Shown here: piece by piece, positions 13,628 to 15,423 of the stretch
How positions within the stretch are numbered: the stretch's first letter is position 1
Layout of the letters: each line of letters opens with the position of its first letter
Assembly (NCBI GenBank): GCA_021621525.1
Contig: JAJVUU010000044.1
Location: forward strand, 1 to 15,423
Direction: 5' to 3'
DNA: 15,423 nt
DNA from: Caryophanales bacterium
GTDB taxonomy: Bacteria; Bacillota_I; Bacilli_A; RFN20; CAG-288
Program-made: the position numbers and the translations under genes
Notes under the pieces: model-generated
What the model saw: the letters and a program-made list of their open reading frames with translations, nothing else
What the model was told of the DNA's origin: nothing
Databases searched by the model: none

Positions 13628-13941
13628 ATCAATCCTTTCATATAAATGACATGCAAAAAGAATTCATCGATAAATTACAGGAGAACATAAAAAGCGGAAA
13701 AAAGAAAATTCTGTTGGTCAGTGCGACAGGATCAGGGAAAACCTATGCCGCAGCCCTGGGTTGCAAGAAAATCGAGGCTAAAAGAGTTCTGTTCGTCATG
13801 GACAAACAGAAAGTTCTCGAAGATTCTATGGGAACATTCATGAACATTATGCCAGAGAAAAAAGCAACTGATTTTCCCTTCTATGCGGAGGAAAAGAATT
13901 CAATACTTCAGCTCACTATATTTTTTCAACACCACATATGA
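13585..13941 (+). CDS. Fragment 2: start of the helicase motor with Walker A
   Basis: This frame continues the protein from IAAKEFADKIKQ through the Q-like segment HINDMQKEFIDKLQ to the Walker A motif SATGSGKT (13720-13743) and motif Ia (RVLFVMDKQKVLEDS). The only ATG that could start it is 13651, without a ribosome site. It ends at 13941 in out-of-frame residues (ILQLTIFFQHHI) after the second frameshift. Confidence 0.6.
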   Translation, partial: KIAAKEFADKIKQINQSFHINDMQKEFIDKLQENIKSGKKKILLVSATGSGKTYAAALGCKKIEAKRVLFVMDKQKVLEDSMGTFMNIMPEKKATDFPFYAEEKNSILQLTIFFQHHI

Positions 13942-15423
13942 TTCTGTCCGAAATCGAGAAGAAATCATCGATTCTAACGCCTGATTATTTTGATTTCTTG
14001 ATACTAGATGAAGTTCACCATCTTGGTTTATCAAAGAAAGCCAAGTCATGCAGCAACAAAAGAGGCGAATCAAATCAATATCGCCTGATCATGCAATATT
14101 TCAAGCCGAATCTTGGCACACTTGGAATGACTGCAACACCCATTCGTATGGATGGATATGACATTATTTCCAACTTTGACAATAATGTTGCCTGCCGATT
14201 TTCATTAAGTGACTCCCTTTCAGCCAACCTTGTATGCCCGTTCTTTTACTTTGGTATCGACGATGCTTATTTTTCTGACGATGCAGCTACATTTTTCAAG
14301 AAAATAAACAAGAAAATTGGGAAAGACAAATATGAAGAATACCTAGAAGAGATATGTTCGGCAAACCATATCCAGAAGATTATTCGTCAGTCTTTAAGTC
14401 ACATCTATTCTGGCTCGCGTCTAAGATCTTTGATTTTTGTTCCCTCAGTCGATATCGGAAAAAGATTAGCTGATAAAATCAACGAAGTTCTTCCACAATT
14501 AAAAATAAATATGGGTTTTAAAGAAGATCTAGGTAAAGCAGAATTTACAGAAGAAAATAACAATAAACTCAAATATCAAATCAAACGCTTTGAACAGACA
14601 AACAACGATAATGCTATCAGCTATTTGATTACGGTAAATAAATTATCTGAAGGTATTGACATACCAAGTATCAATCAGGTCATTTTTCTCAGACCGACCG
14701 ATAGTCCCATCGTCTTTTCACAACAACTTGGACGTGGCCTAAGGTTAGGAAAAGGATACCTTGTCGTTCTTGACTTCATCGGCAACAACGACAAAATGAA
14801 TTACATTCTTCCAACGAGCCTTCTTGGGGCTCCGGCAGCAGACAAAACAATTCCTGCCATTGCCATGAATCGCGGAAGGGTGACTTTGCCTGGCGGAAGC
14901 ATAATCACATTGACCCCGAAAGCAAGAGAAGCCATCTTGAAAGCAATTGAAAAAGCAAACTTCTATCGTCCAGATATCTTCCAGAAAGCTTATAATCAGG
15001 CTAAAGATTTGGTCGGAAGAGTGCCTTCAATGATTGAGTTGGAGACATTTGGAAACATCAATGCCGGAAACATCGCTTTATCCCCTTTAAAAACCTATTA
15101 CAATTTAGTAAAGAAAGACAAGAATGAAAATGTTGGATCTCTTACAAAGAAAATGATTTTAGACTTATGCTATCTTCAAAAGAAGATTGGTCTTGGAAAA
15201 AGGGTTCAAGAGCCACTTCTTCTTAAGATGCTAATTCAAGACAATAACGGATTTACATCATTCCTCAAAGAAATCCAAGATGAATTCCATGTCGTTCTTT
15301 CAAAAAAGAACATCCATTTTATCTACAAGGTTTTATCATTTCATTTTGAATCCAATCCATCAACAATAAGAAAATTCAATAATTGTGTATTTATAAACGA
15401 AGATAAGGACGGAACTCTATCCC
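13902..15423 (+). CDS. Fragment 3: helicase core and C-terminal region, incomplete at the window end
   Basis: Over 500 codons are open from NTSAHYIFSTPHMIL (first ATG 13938) to the last base with no stop. Motif II is DEVH (14007-14018), motif III is TAT in GMTATPIRMDG (14130-14138), motif V is KLSEGIDIPSINQVIFLRPT and motif VI is QQLGRGLR (14721-14744), followed by LVVLDFIGNNDK. All canonical SF2 residues are intact. Beyond about 14870 comes a helical C-terminal region (SIITLTPKAREAILKAIEKAN, GRVPSMIELETFG) like that of DUF3427-type helicases. The intact core contrasts with the damaged 5' part, which suggests recent loss. Confidence 0.75.

Larger units (their letters stand above)
13253..15423 (+). 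pseudogene. PLD-nuclease/DEVH-box helicase gene, 5'-truncated and twice frameshifted, running off the window
   Basis: The pieces in three frames make one protein of the COG1061/DUF3427-type architecture, a phospholipase-D-like nuclease half followed by an SF2 helicase. The PLD part keeps HxK, GSSN and E-W motifs but lacks the first part of about 130 to 150 residues usual in this family. The first break is at the A6 run 13583-13588: one more A would continue DKK into IAAKEFADKIKQ. The second is at about 13892-13900: one more A in GAAAAG would join EEK to EFNTSAHYIFSTPH. After that the frame is open to the window end. Such proteins are found in restriction and defence loci. A divergent hsdS remnant lies upstream. 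As read, no full-length product can be made without frameshifting; sequencing error at the two A-runs is possible. Confidence 0.8.

Overview
The window looks like a chromosomal segment from a low-to-moderate GC Firmicute. The tRNA, consensus sigma-70-type promoters, strong AGGAGG ribosome sites, an ECF vitamin transporter S component and a YlmH homologue all fit Bacillota. An Erysipelotrichaceae-like gut or oral organism is my guess from protein style, not something I could search.

Left region (1-2800) is accessory. A small ORF (363-761) resembles a detached C-terminal toxin domain. It overlaps by 4 nt the first of two tandem paralogues (758-1119 and 1184-1555) that look like duplicated immunity genes; the first copy has a one-base frameshift. 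A DUF4417 protein and one or two small, possibly broken ORFs follow, closed by a bidirectional terminator at 2766-2802.

The centre (2815-12204) is intact, tightly packed chromosome. On the minus strand are a serine-rich lipoprotein and an operon of a CoaX-like protein plus an ECF S component behind a near-consensus promoter. On the plus strand is a three-gene operon: CPBP-like membrane protein, patatin-like phospholipase and YlmH (ribosome quality control). Next come a DUF2804 protein (minus), a NUDIX hydrolase and a C69 dipeptidase (plus), and an HD-family protein (minus) whose stop codon overlaps that of the dipeptidase. Several enzymes here keep their fold signature but lack catalytic residues: CoaX-like, HD-like and CPBP-like.

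The right region (12340-15423) starts with tRNA-Glu(CTC) with its own promoter and a strong terminator. After it lies a decayed defence locus. A type I restriction specificity gene (hsdS) survives only as its 3' half and carries a frameshift and a nonsense codon. Head-to-head with it is a PLD-nuclease/DEVH-helicase gene that has lost its 5' part and has two further one-base frameshifts before a long open helicase core that runs off the window. Both broken 5' ends meet at an array of about four 12-bp repeats, so one deletion may have removed the divergent promoter region and both gene starts.
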